From positions 1 to 64,000 of the forward strand of contig NZ_FOHN01000005.1 in assembly GCF_900111595.1 (NCBI RefSeq): a DNA stretch of 64,000 nucleotides. Reading direction: 5' to 3'. Below, in pieces: positions 46,157-54,848 of this stretch (its first letter is position 1; every line of letters starts with the position of its first letter). The notes under the pieces are model-generated. The model had not been told where the DNA came from, ran no database searches, and saw only the letters and a list, made by a program, of their open reading frames with translations. This stretch comes from [Clostridium] polysaccharolyticum (GTDB taxonomy: Bacteria > Bacillota > Clostridia > Lachnospirales > Lachnospiraceae). The translations under genes and the position numbers were made by a program.

Positions 46157-46905
46157 GAAAATTTGCAAAAAAATTAGTAGCAGGTATCGCATGCAGTGCA
46201 ATGATGACATTAAGCGTATTAGGTGGTGCAGTTGGAGTTGATGCAGCAAGTGCATACAGTGGTGCAGGTAATTTAGGCTGGGGCTTCGATTATCATGAAG
46301 GCGGACTATTTAACATAGCCGATGGCTACTCAAACGGCGATATGTTCAACTGTACCTGGAGAAGAAGCAATGTACAGTTTAATGGTGGAAAAATGAACCT
46401 TAGCCTTAACAGAGATTATAGTGGCTATACTGGTGGAGAATACCGTACCAATGGCAACTATGGTTATGGCATGTATGACGTCAGCATGAAACCAGCAAGC
46501 AATCCTGGAATCGTTAGTTCCTTCTTCACTTACACTGGTCCTTCTGATGGTACAAAATGGGATGAAATTGATATTGAATTCCTTGGCAAAAATACAAGAC
46601 AGGTACAATTTAACTACTATTCAAACGGCAGGGGCAATCATGAATATGTTTATAACTTAGGTTTCGATGCTTCTCAAGGTTTCCATACATACAGTTTCTT
46701 ATGGCTTCCTGGCAGAATTTCATGGTTTGTTGACAACAGAGAAGTGCACACAGTTTATAGCAGCGATGTTCCTGATACTGCTGGACATATTATGATGAAT
46801 ATCTGGAATGGTATTGGTGTAGATTCCTGGTTAGGACAATATAATGGAAGAACAGGCCTTACTGCTCAGTATGACTGGTTCTCTTATACCAGAAAATTCA
46901 GTTAA
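46153..46905 (+). CDS. Secreted GH16 beta-glucanase (licheninase-like)
   Basis: 250 residues. Signal peptide (cleavage near 'VDAASA', residue 32) and a single GH16 jellyroll with active-site motif '[10 protein letters not shown]' (nucleophile Glu and acid Glu two apart with Asp between), preceded by '[20 protein letters not shown]' and followed by '[19 protein letters not shown]'. Motif spacing fits bacterial 1,3-1,4-beta-glucanases (lichenase, about 215-240 mature residues). ATG has GAGGAGG. Confidence 0.94.
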   Translation: MRKFAKKLVAGIACSAMMTLSVLGGAVGVDAASAYSGAGNLGWGFDYHEGGLFNIADGYSNGDMFNCTWRRSNVQFNGGKMNLSLNRDYSGYTGGEYRTNGNYGYGMYDVSMKPASNPGIVSSFFTYTGPSDGTKWDEIDIEFLGKNTRQVQFNYYSNGRGNHEYVYNLGFDASQGFHTYSFLWLPGRISWFVDNREVHTVYSSDVPDTAGHIMMNIWNGIGVDSWLGQYNGRTGLTAQYDWFSYTRKFS

Positions 46906-46936
46906 TTTCCAGAAATGTAATTGATAGAATATGTAA

Positions 46937-46976
46937 CAAAAGCCATCTCATTCTATATGGAGTGAGCTGGCTTTTG
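46937..46976. terminator. Bidirectional terminator, GH16 versus nitrogenase-like operon
   Basis: AAAAGCCA-T-CTCA (46938-46950) pairs with TGAG-C-TGGCTTTT (46963-46975). Terminal U-tracts exist on both strands. It serves the GH16 gene and the last gene of the minus-strand operon, which ends at 46999. Confidence 0.8.
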
Positions 46977-46998
46977 GCTCCAAAAAATCATTTATCTT

Positions 46999-47418
46999 CT
47001 ATCTGGGTAATGAAACAGGCTGATGTTTATCTACCTTATTGTAATAAGATGTGATTTTATCCAAAGCTTCAGACACTGGGCATTCCACATCAAATACAGA
47101 AACTGCCTTTTTCTCAAACTGTTTTTGTGCCTGAAACCCTATCTTTTTACACACCACACACCTGCAGTCTTCTATCAATGCAACTTTTTTCAGTACGTCA
47201 GACGGTCCACTACATCTTTTCCCATTTCCCGAACAGCCATTGGTTCCACATCCACTGTTACAAAATTCATTCTGTGATAATGCTTCCTCTCTAACCAGTC
47301 TTCTTTCGAGAAGTCTATATTGTTCCCCCTCAGCTTCATATATTATGAATTCAGAAACTTCTCCAAATTTTAAATCCACTATTTCACCATTGGAAGAACC
47401 TATCGCTATTCTATACAC
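46999..47418 (-). CDS. NifX/NafY-family Fe-S cofactor protein with Cys-rich insert
   Basis: About 139 residues. The N-terminal part 'YRIAIGSSNGEIVDLKFGEV' and the end 'VSVFDVECPVSEALDKITSY' match the dinitrogenase iron-molybdenum cofactor biosynthesis fold (NifX, NafY, NifB C-terminal). A Cys/Gly-rich insert with four Cys, 'CNSGCGTNGCSGNGKRC', sits in the middle, and 'CRCVVCKKIG' follows. GTG 47418 has AAGGAG ten bases upstream and is preferred to a TTG at 47451. It is the last gene of the nitrogenase-like operon. It may bind or shuttle a precursor cluster. Confidence 0.8.
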   Translation of the reverse strand: MYRIAIGSSNGEIVDLKFGEVSEFIIYEAEGEQYRLLERRLVREEALSQNEFCNSGCGTNGCSGNGKRCSGPSDVLKKVALIEDCRCVVCKKIGFQAQKQFEKKAVSVFDVECPVSEALDKITSYYNKVDKHQPVSLPR

Positions 47419-47469
47419 GGTATACTCACTCCTTCCTGTATTCCTGGCCAATAAAGACAGAAGATAAAT

Positions 47470-48768
47470 CTAGTTAAATCGCTGTACAGCTACTGTATAA
47501 ATATCTTCTATTAACCGGATACCTCCTGTATACCCAACATAAAAATCATCAAGAACCACCTTATCCTGTACTGGCCATGCAACATTAAGGAAATTCCCCT
47601 TAAGTTCTTCTGTCACTTCTTTTTCATAATATCCTCCAAGAACCAAAGGATAACCATGATAATCATGACTGCGTATTTCCTCATGTATCTTATATCCATC
47701 TGTTTCAAATGAAACATCTGCCTCTATGCCATAATTAAGATTTTTAAACTCCTGTACAATCTGTTCCCTATAACTCTTTGGAGTATCGTCTACGATAAAT
47801 TGTTTTGCTGGAATAAGACCTAAATCATTTACAAGGAACTTGGTAATTCCTAGTGTATACTGTGCATCTGCCACAACGGTAAACTGCTTATTGATAACTC
47901 GGTTTTCAAGAAAAAGATCCGCATATCTCTCAATTAAATAATAATAATAATCTTCCTGTTCCTTAATGACAGCTTCCACCTTTTCCTTCTCTACCCCAGC
48001 AAACTTACCAACTTCTCGCAGGAATTTACTAGTCTCCGTAGCTCCAATTGGGAGAGTCGGATAGTGAAGATATGGAATTCCAAATTTTTTCTCCATTTTT
48101 TTCATATTTCCAGCTCCCACCCAAGATGAAACAAGGAGATTAAACTCAGCTTCTGGTATTTTATTGATATTGTCTATCCCACGCTGATACCCAAAAATAG
48201 TATTAGGTATCAGACCAAGTTCTTTCATTAATTTCTCTAGTTCTCTGATATTGCCAAGCCAAAAAAGATCCTGATAAGGAACATCTGCCCAGATATTAAC
48301 CAGTCCCTTTTGTTTTGTTTCTGATTTTTTCAGATACTGATCAATAATTGCATCCACTACCTGCTCATGTCCTTTATAATTATTGCCTTTAAATCCAGCA
48401 GTTGGGGCATAGATTACTGGTTTCTGGGTATCTGAAAATTGAGATACCACCTCTCCCGAATCATCACCAACTATTTCAGGAATACATCCAGTAAGAACAA
48501 CATATAAATCAGCATCTACCACTTTCAATGCATTTTCTATGGTTGAATGAAGTTTTTTTACACCTCCAAATACTACATCCTTCTCATTGATACTGGTACA
48601 AGGAAAAATATTCGGAGAAAAATATCCAGAACTGCCTATCGTATCTGAAAGTTTCTGAGCACAGCCTGGTCCTGAGTGTAATATAGGCAGTGCTCTTTCA
48701 ATTGCCTGAACCGTCTGCATTGCACCTAGTGCACATTTATATCTTTGTTTATCTAATAACTTTGCCAT
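47470..48768 (-). CDS. Nitrogenase-like component 1 beta subunit (NifK-like)
   Basis: 432 residues, shorter than true NifK (about 510-520). The three P-cluster Cys positions are kept: Cys12 in 'YKCALGAMQ' (NifK Cys70), Cys36 in 'HSGPGCAQ' (Cys95) and Cys95 in 'TGCIPEIVGDD' (Cys153). An extra Cys57 lies in 'FPCTSINEKDVVFGG'. The rest follows the oxidoreductase nitrogenase fold. It overlaps the alpha-subunit gene by one base (TAATG), which implies a 1:1 complex. The substrate is unknown; no NifEN is present in the window, so this is not a complete nitrogen-fixation set. Confidence 0.88.
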   Translation of the reverse strand: MAKLLDKQRYKCALGAMQTVQAIERALPILHSGPGCAQKLSDTIGSSGYFSPNIFPCTSINEKDVVFGGVKKLHSTIENALKVVDADLYVVLTGCIPEIVGDDSGEVVSQFSDTQKPVIYAPTAGFKGNNYKGHEQVVDAIIDQYLKKSETKQKGLVNIWADVPYQDLFWLGNIRELEKLMKELGLIPNTIFGYQRGIDNINKIPEAEFNLLVSSWVGAGNMKKMEKKFGIPYLHYPTLPIGATETSKFLREVGKFAGVEKEKVEAVIKEQEDYYYYLIERYADLFLENRVINKQFTVVADAQYTLGITKFLVNDLGLIPAKQFIVDDTPKSYREQIVQEFKNLNYGIEADVSFETDGYKIHEEIRSHDYHGYPLVLGGYYEKEVTEELKGNFLNVAWPVQDKVVLDDFYVGYTGGIRLIEDIYTVAVQRFN

Positions 48769-50234
48769 TACTTCGCCTCCTCAAGAAATGCATCTACATT
48801 TTGCTGATACCACCAGTCCGTATATGGAAGCTTTGTCCTCTTCGCAAGATTTTTCTCGAAACTTCTATTCCTTACTGCATCTAAAATGGTTTTTGCAAAC
48901 TCTAACGTATGCTTATAACCAAAAATCATATACTCATCAGCAACATATATAGCTGGTGTTCCATTTTTAATAGCCCACACTGTTGAACCTGGATGACGTG
49001 AAAGATACATATCTGGCTGATATTTATGAAGAATATTCATTACCTCATAATTCTGCTGGTCTGCAACACTTGCTTCAAAATCAATGTCATTGTCCAACAG
49101 GTACTTCATAGAAGGAGGTACATCGCCATTTTCATATTTTTTATCATAATGCCAAGCTAACGCCCATACCACTTTAATTCCAAGTTCATCTAACACCCTT
49201 GAAACTTCAAATGTATACCCAGGACCCATACCTAGCACAGCTGTTAAGCCTTTTAGTTCTTTTTTGACTTCTTCAATCTGTGGAATATAGATTGCTCTCT
49301 GCTCCTCTATGTATTTTTCTACTTTTTCGCTACGTCCTGTCACCTTTCCAATTTCTCTAAGCCAAGTTTCAAAACCTGTGATACCACATTGATTGATACT
49401 TCTTATGTATGGAACACCATACTTTTCCTCCAGTGCATTACCCAGATAATTGCCTAACGTTCCGCAAATACAAGTTGTCGCTAAGCTTTCTGATAAATGG
49501 GACAGCTCCTCTATTGTGGAATTACAGTATAAAAATACAGGCTCTAAATCAAAATTTTTAAATATCTCAATAATTTCAGGCCTTGCACTTTCAAAGAAAT
49601 TTTTAAAATTTATTTTATTTGTCTTAATTCCTTCTCTTGGCGGCTGTACAATTTCCTGAAGGACTGCATGATCGGAAATATCAAATCCTGTTGCCCAGAT
49701 TCTGGATTTGAAACCTTCACAGTGTACTGCAACAATAGGAACTTTAACTTCCTCTCTGACTTCATCTACAATGCTGTCAATGTCCTCACCAATAATACCT
49801 GTTGCACAGGAACTTGATACAAAAATAGCCTTAGGTGAATACCTTTTATTTACCTCTAAAATAACTTTTCTTAAACTTTCTGTAGAACCAAAAATGGTAT
49901 CATTTTCATTCATATCGGTCCCAACATAAACCGTACTGCTCGTAACACCCCTTTTTTTCGCCATAACTCTAGACATATAGTATGCAGACGAAGCTGCAAC
50001 AGAACATCCTGCTGGTCCATGATGAATCACTGCTACATCACGGATTCCTGACAATTGTCCCAAAGCACAAGAAGAAAGACAAGTACTAGACTGGGAAAAA
50101 CATCTGGAACAGCCTTTTAACGTTCCACATTCACTTTGGCTGGCAAGATCTTTTAAGGAACCAATATACCCTGTTATGGAACCGATTCTATTTTCTCTTG
50201 TCGCAATATTGGAATTGCTTAAATTAATCGACAT
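48768..50234 (-). CDS. Nitrogenase-like component 1 alpha subunit (NifD-like)
   Basis: 488 residues from ATG 50234 (AGGAG upstream; a longer frame would run into cysK). P-cluster Cys equivalents are Cys56 ('SSCALGQLSG'), Cys77 ('HHGPAGC') and Cys143 ('SSSCATGIIGED'). Cys257 in 'CICGTLGNYLGNALEEKYG' aligns without gaps to the FeMo-co ligand Cys275 of Azotobacter NifD. The second cofactor ligand, His442, is not seen: the ungapped match to 'GIPFREMH' is 'GTPAIYVA'. Four more Cys (36, 42, 45, 52) form an N-terminal cluster absent from NifD. A reductase holding a NifB-derived cluster is inferred. Confidence 0.88.
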   Translation of the reverse strand: MSINLSNSNIATRENRIGSITGYIGSLKDLASQSECGTLKGCSRCFSQSSTCLSSCALGQLSGIRDVAVIHHGPAGCSVAASSAYYMSRVMAKKRGVTSSTVYVGTDMNENDTIFGSTESLRKVILEVNKRYSPKAIFVSSSCATGIIGEDIDSIVDEVREEVKVPIVAVHCEGFKSRIWATGFDISDHAVLQEIVQPPREGIKTNKINFKNFFESARPEIIEIFKNFDLEPVFLYCNSTIEELSHLSESLATTCICGTLGNYLGNALEEKYGVPYIRSINQCGITGFETWLREIGKVTGRSEKVEKYIEEQRAIYIPQIEEVKKELKGLTAVLGMGPGYTFEVSRVLDELGIKVVWALAWHYDKKYENGDVPPSMKYLLDNDIDFEASVADQQNYEVMNILHKYQPDMYLSRHPGSTVWAIKNGTPAIYVADEYMIFGYKHTLEFAKTILDAVRNRSFEKNLAKRTKLPYTDWWYQQNVDAFLEEAK

Positions 50235-50244
50235 GTGAACACTC

Positions 50245-51243
50245 CTATCCTGCATAATCCTCATTAAATAAATTGGTTGAAAGGTATCTAAGTCCTGTAT
50301 CTGGCAACACTGCCACAATTGTTTTTCCTTTATTTTCAGGTCTCTTTGCCAGCTGTGTTGCGGCATATATTGCAGCTCCTGAAGATGTACCAATTAAAAT
50401 ACCATCTGTTTTTGCAGCCTCTCTGGCTGCCTGATACGCTTGAATGGTTTCAACTTCATATTTTTCATCATAAATACTTAAATCCATCGTAGAAGGTACT
50501 CTTTCTACTGGTACGCCTTCAAATGGATGTACACCAGTAATTTCTTCAGGATCAGGATTCTCTTCACTTGGCAAGGAATTCTTTCCCGGCTGTATTGCTA
50601 CCACTTTTACTTTTGGATTCTTTTTCTTTAAAAACTTTCCTGTTCCTGATACAGTTCCACCAGTGCCAACATTTGCAACTAGTATATCTACATTTCCTTC
50701 TGTATCCTCCCATATTTCAGGACCTGTTGTAATTTCATGAATGCCCGGATTAGCTGGATTGGCAGTCTGATCAACAAAATATATATGTTCTTCTTTCGAT
50801 AGCACTTTCTCACGAAGTGCTGCAATAGCAGCCACAAAATCACCATTGGTAGCTTTCAGCACTTCATCAATTTCAGGTACTTCTGATAATTTTATGGTTT
50901 CGCCTCCAAATGCTTTTATTACCTGAAATCTTTCCTGACTAACATTATCTTGTATATAAACCCTGAATTTATAGCCTTTGGCTGCTGCAATTGCCGCAAG
51001 GCCAATTCCAGTATTGCCACTGGTTGTTTCGACAATCGTATATCCCGGCTTTAAAAGTCCTTTCTTTTCGGCGTCTTCAATCATAGCCAAAGCAATTCTG
51101 TCCTTTACACTCTGATTCGGATTAAAATACTCTAATTTCACTAAAATTTTCGCCTGAAGATTATTTTTCTTTTCATAATTGACAAGTTCTAAAAGAGGTG
51201 TTCTTCCCACTAATTCTGTTATTGACTGTCTGATTTTTCCCAT
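50245..51243 (-). CDS. cysK: Cysteine synthase-like enzyme inside the nitrogenase-like operon
   Basis: 332 residues, fold-type II PLP enzyme. Lys47 in 'YFNPNQSVKDRIAL' is the PLP lysine, 'TTSGNTGIGLAA' binds the substrate carboxylate and 'VGTGGTVSGTGKF' holds PLP phosphate. CysK proper reads NPAGSVKDR and about 310 residues (see the copy at 53543). This one has NPNQ and about 20 extra residues near 125-150, so it may use another acceptor or sulfur donor. It stands between nifH (17 bases) and nifD (10 bases) on one transcript. It probably fixes the sulfide or thiol made by the reductase. Confidence 0.88.
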   Translation of the reverse strand: MGKIRQSITELVGRTPLLELVNYEKKNNLQAKILVKLEYFNPNQSVKDRIALAMIEDAEKKGLLKPGYTIVETTSGNTGIGLAAIAAAKGYKFRVYIQDNVSQERFQVIKAFGGETIKLSEVPEIDEVLKATNGDFVAAIAALREKVLSKEEHIYFVDQTANPANPGIHEITTGPEIWEDTEGNVDILVANVGTGGTVSGTGKFLKKKNPKVKVVAIQPGKNSLPSEENPDPEEITGVHPFEGVPVERVPSTMDLSIYDEKYEVETIQAYQAAREAAKTDGILIGTSSGAAIYAATQLAKRPENKGKTIVAVLPDTGLRYLSTNLFNEDYAG

Positions 51244-51260
51244 TGCATATCCCGCCTTTC

Positions 51261-52124
<864 letters not shown>

Positions 52125-52490
52125 TTATGAAAATAAATTTTGTATTTGAATATACTTAATTAATTGGTTAAGTGATACTTGTATCTCTCCTGGCAGTTCC
52201 ATTGGAGTAATTCCCATACTAGATGCAGCAAATGATGCACCATCTCCAATCCTGCTAACCACCAAATATTTACAATCTGCAAGTTTCATCAAATTCTTTC
52301 TTAGTTTTTCATCATCATGATTGCCACCTTCGCATACAGGCTCTACCGTTCTTTTTTCCACCAGACGAATCTCTGTCGCATTTCCTATTTCTATTTCATA
52401 TATGTAGAAATTTCTTGCTCTTCCAAAATGATTATTCACTACAATCCCATCACTAGAAGCAACCGCTACAAAAAATTTATTATTATCCAT
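52125..52490 (-). CDS. NifX/NifB-C-terminal-like cofactor-binding protein
   Basis: 121 residues: 'FFVAVASSDGIVVNNHFGRA' at the N-terminus, then 'NFYIYEI', ending 'CKYLVVSRIGDGA' with 'GITPMEL', the NifX/Nitro_FeMo-Co fold. In many species this domain is fused to the C-terminus of NifB; here it is a separate gene that overlaps the nifB gene by eight bases. It likely receives the NifB product. ATG has AAGGAG. Confidence 0.88.
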   Translation of the reverse strand: MDNNKFFVAVASSDGIVVNNHFGRARNFYIYEIEIGNATEIRLVEKRTVEPVCEGGNHDDEKLRKNLMKLADCKYLVVSRIGDGASFAASSMGITPMELPGEIQVSLNQLIKYIQIQNLFS

Positions 52491-53355
52491 GTGAAAATGT
52501 CTCCTTCACACGCATTCTTCTTTGATAGATCTGATCCCCAAATTCGGACTTGCCTGGTACGCCTATAGCATCTGCTCTGCAATGCTGGCAATGCCGGAAA
52601 ACATCTATATACTTCGCTGCCTTAGTTCTTGCGGAATCAATCTCCGCACATACAGGAGCTCTTAAGTTCTTTAATTCATGCTGTGGAATCAGAGGAATTA
52701 TATTATAAATACTTGCTCCTGCCTCTTTAACGGTTTTGGCAATTTCCTCAATATGCCCATCATTTATTCCTGGAACCAGTACCGTATTTACCTTAATGGT
52801 AATTCCTGCAGAAGAAATTTTCCTAATTCCTTCTAATTGATTCTTTATCAGAATTTTCGCTCCCTCAGCTCCTTCTATCTTTTCTCCATGATACAGAATA
52901 TATGAATTTAACTTACTTTCTATTTCAGGATCCACTGCATTTACAGTTACCGTCAAAGAATCAATTCCCACTGCGATTACTTCATCTGCCCTTTCACTAA
53001 GCAGCAAACCATTGGTACTCATGCATTTAATCAGTTCTGGATAATGCTCTTTTATGATACGAAACGTTCTTAATGCATAATCAGATGCTAACGTATCCCC
53101 TGGACCGGCAATTCCTGCCACTTTGATATCTGGGCATATATCCAATGCTTTCCCAAGAATATCTATACATTCTTCTGGTTTTAAAATTTTAGATGTAACA
53201 CCTGGCCTTTCTTCAACATCATTCCTTGTTCTGTCGCAAAACCTGCAGGCAATATTGCATCCTGGACAGACTGGCAAATGTATCCTTCCGGCATTATTTT
53301 TGTGCCCTCCAAAACATGGATGGGAATTCTGCAAATCCTTATATGTATTCTTCAA
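52483..53355 (-). CDS. nifB: Radical SAM cofactor maturase (NifB-like)
   Basis: 290 residues. 'SHPCFGGH' and 'AGRIHLPVCPGCNIACRFC' give NifB's N-terminal Cys and the CxxxCxxC radical SAM ligands (Cys33, 37, 40), then 'RTRNDVEERPGVTS'. The end 'FRHCQHCRADAIG' holds the two C-terminal Cys that bind a second cluster. NifB makes the carbide-centred 8Fe-9S-C precursor (NifB-co). It starts at TTG with AAGGTG at five bases. With no nifEN in the window, the precursor itself may be the cofactor of the NifDK-like enzyme. Confidence 0.92.
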   Translation of the reverse strand: MKNTYKDLQNSHPCFGGHKNNAGRIHLPVCPGCNIACRFCDRTRNDVEERPGVTSKILKPEECIDILGKALDICPDIKVAGIAGPGDTLASDYALRTFRIIKEHYPELIKCMSTNGLLLSERADEVIAVGIDSLTVTVNAVDPEIESKLNSYILYHGEKIEGAEGAKILIKNQLEGIRKISSAGITIKVNTVLVPGINDGHIEEIAKTVKEAGASIYNIIPLIPQHELKNLRAPVCAEIDSARTKAAKYIDVFRHCQHCRADAIGVPGKSEFGDQIYQRRMRVKETFSHG

Positions 53356-53386
53356 TATGACACCTTCTTTCCATCTGCTTTCTATC

Positions 53387-53401
53387 CTGTTAATTTAACA
53401 G
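53387..53401. promoter_or_regulatory. Palindrome between tRNA-Cys and nifB-like gene
   Basis: CTGTTAA-T-TTAACAG, a perfect 15-base palindrome, lies 32 bases before the nifB-like start and six bases after the tRNA 3' end. It could be an operator or help to process the tRNA from the transcript. Confidence 0.4.
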
Positions 53402-53406
53402 AACAA

Positions 53407-53478
53407 ATGATACTGGGTGGATTCGAACCACCAACTTCAGTTTTGCAAACCTATGCCATACCAGCGGCTACAGCATCA
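53407..53478 (-). tRNA. Atypical tRNA-Cys (GCA) with an 8-bp acceptor stem
   Basis: 72 nt on the minus strand fold as a cloverleaf. Acceptor TGATGCTG pairs with CAGTATCA (8 bp, one G-U), then TA, a 3-bp D stem GCC/GGC with GG in the loop, anticodon arm with loop TTGCAAA (anticodon GCA, Cys) and one A-G mismatch in TAGGT/ACTGA, a four-base variable loop, T arm GGTGG-TTCGAAT-CCACC, and discriminator U73, the Cys identity base. CCA is not encoded. It lies 65 bases after cysK and 51 bases before the nifB-like gene, on the same strand, so it is probably cotranscribed with them. Confidence 0.82.
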
Positions 53479-53542
53479 AACTTACAGGGAGATTTTTTGC
53501 TTATATACAGTTACTTCATCTCCCCACTAGGAACTTTTTTGC

Positions 53543-54478
53543 TTAATTACTAAATAATGGTGTTGATAAATATCGATCTCCTGAATCTGGAAGCAGTACA
53601 ACAATTGTCTTTCCTTTGTTTTCAGGTCTTGATGCCAAAATTTCTGCAGCTTTTAATGCCGCTCCTGACGAGATTCCAACCAGAATACCCTCAGATAATG
53701 CAAATGTCCTTCCTTCTTTAAAAGCATCTTCATTTTCAATTGTAATAACCTCATCATACACAGAAGTATTTAAAACTGTTGGGACAAATCCAGCCCCAAT
53801 TCCCTGAATTTTATGAGGTCCTGCTGTACCTTTTGATAAAACCGGGCTGCTAGCAGGCTCAACTGCTACAATTTTTACATCAGGGTTTTGTTCTTTCAAA
53901 TACTCTCCAACACCTGTAATTGTTCCACCAGTACCAACGCCTGCTATAAAAATATCAACTTTGCCATCCGTTTGTTTCCAGATTTCTGGACCCGTTGTTT
54001 CTTTGTGGATTTTTGGATTTGAAGGATTTACAAACTGTCCAAGGATAACAGAATCCTTTATTTGTTTATTAAGCTCATCTGCTTTTTCAATTGCTCCTTT
54101 CATTCCTCTGGCCCCTTCCGTAAGTACCAGTTCTGCACCATAAGCTTTTAACAGATTCCTTCTCTCTATACTCATTGTATCTGGCAATGTAAGAATTGCT
54201 TTATATCCTTTTGCTGCTGCTACTGCCGCCAGGCCAATTCCTGTATTCCCACTAGTTGGCTCAATAATTGTTGCACCTTCTTTTAGAATTCCTTGTTTTT
54301 CGGCATCTTCTATCATTGCAAGTGCAATTCTGTCCTTCACAGAACCTGCCGGATTCAAATATTCCACTTTAGCAAGCAATGTCACATCCTTAATTTCCTT
54401 CTTCTTTGCATAACCATTCAGCTTAAGTATTGGAGTATCCCCAATTAATTCTAATGCACTTTCTTTAATTTCACTCAT
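53543..54478 (-). CDS. cysK: Cysteine synthase A (O-acetylserine sulfhydrylase)
   Basis: 311 residues, the standard CysK size. PLP Lys48 in 'YLNPAGSVKDRIAL', 'EPTSGNTGIGLAA', 'AGVGTGGTITGVGEYL' and the C-terminal 'LLPDSGDRYLSTPLF'. It forms cysteine from O-acetylserine and sulfide. ATG 54478 has AAGGAGG at seven bases; a longer frame to 54565 would begin inside the terminator region. It is under a cysteine leader-peptide attenuator and starts the strand run that leads through the tRNA into the nitrogenase-like genes. Confidence 0.95.
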   Translation of the reverse strand: MSEIKESALELIGDTPILKLNGYAKKKEIKDVTLLAKVEYLNPAGSVKDRIALAMIEDAEKQGILKEGATIIEPTSGNTGIGLAAVAAAKGYKAILTLPDTMSIERRNLLKAYGAELVLTEGARGMKGAIEKADELNKQIKDSVILGQFVNPSNPKIHKETTGPEIWKQTDGKVDIFIAGVGTGGTITGVGEYLKEQNPDVKIVAVEPASSPVLSKGTAGPHKIQGIGAGFVPTVLNTSVYDEVITIENEDAFKEGRTFALSEGILVGISSGAALKAAEILASRPENKGKTIVVLLPDSGDRYLSTPLFSN

Positions 54479-54528
54479 AATATTTCCTCCTTGCTTTTCA
54501 ATTAACTTCTTATTTTGATAAATTTGAT

Positions 54529-54562
54529 AAAAAAAACAGCCACCACACTTTATGGTAACTGT
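54529..54562 (-). terminator. Attenuator terminator before cysK
   Basis: Minus strand ACAGTTACCA (54562-54553) pairs with TGGTGGCTGT (54545-54536), 10 bp with two G-U, loop TAAAGTG, followed by eight U. It ends 50 bases before the cysK start codon. Confidence 0.92.
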
Positions 54563-54605
54563 CAAACATTTTCATTTTTTTGAATCAGCTATCCTAATAA
54601 AGTGT
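54545..54605 (-). promoter_or_regulatory. Antiterminator of the cysK attenuator
   Basis: ACACTTTAT at 54605-54597, inside the last leader codons, is exactly complementary to ATAAAGTGT at 54553-54545, which forms the loop and start of the 3' arm of the terminator. The two structures exclude each other. A ribosome at the leader stop codon would cover the first arm and allow termination; one stalled at the Cys codons 40 bases earlier would free it. Confidence 0.85.
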
Positions 54606-54684
54606 ATAAAGAATAAACCGTATCAACATATACAGCCATAAAACAGCACATACATTCATTTGTTGCATTCGTATTTATTCTCAT
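54589..54684 (-). CDS. Cysteine leader peptide of the cysK attenuator
   Basis: 31 codons from ATG 54684 to TAG 54589, preceded by AGGAAGGG. Residues 11-14 are Cys-Met-Cys-Cys (TGT ATG TGC TGT); the rest is 'MRINTNATNE' before and 'FMAVYVDTVYSLYTLLG' after. Three Cys in four codons is far above the frequency in normal proteins and marks a ribosome-stalling sensor of Cys-tRNA charging. A terminator/antiterminator pair overlaps its 3' end. It has no function as a protein beyond regulation, as far as can be judged. Confidence 0.85.
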   Translation of the reverse strand: MRINTNATNECMCCFMAVYVDTVYSLYTLLG

Positions 54685-54848
54685 CTTAATTTACCCTTCC
54701 TTTTTTTATTTTTTTCTCCTTCATTTGGATTGACTATATCCTACCATATATATTCGTATTTGAAAATTTGATAGAAATTATCGTTTGTGATAACTATTAA
54801 TTATAACCACGCAGGCTTTCATTCCTTACGGATCGTCCATTTCTATCA

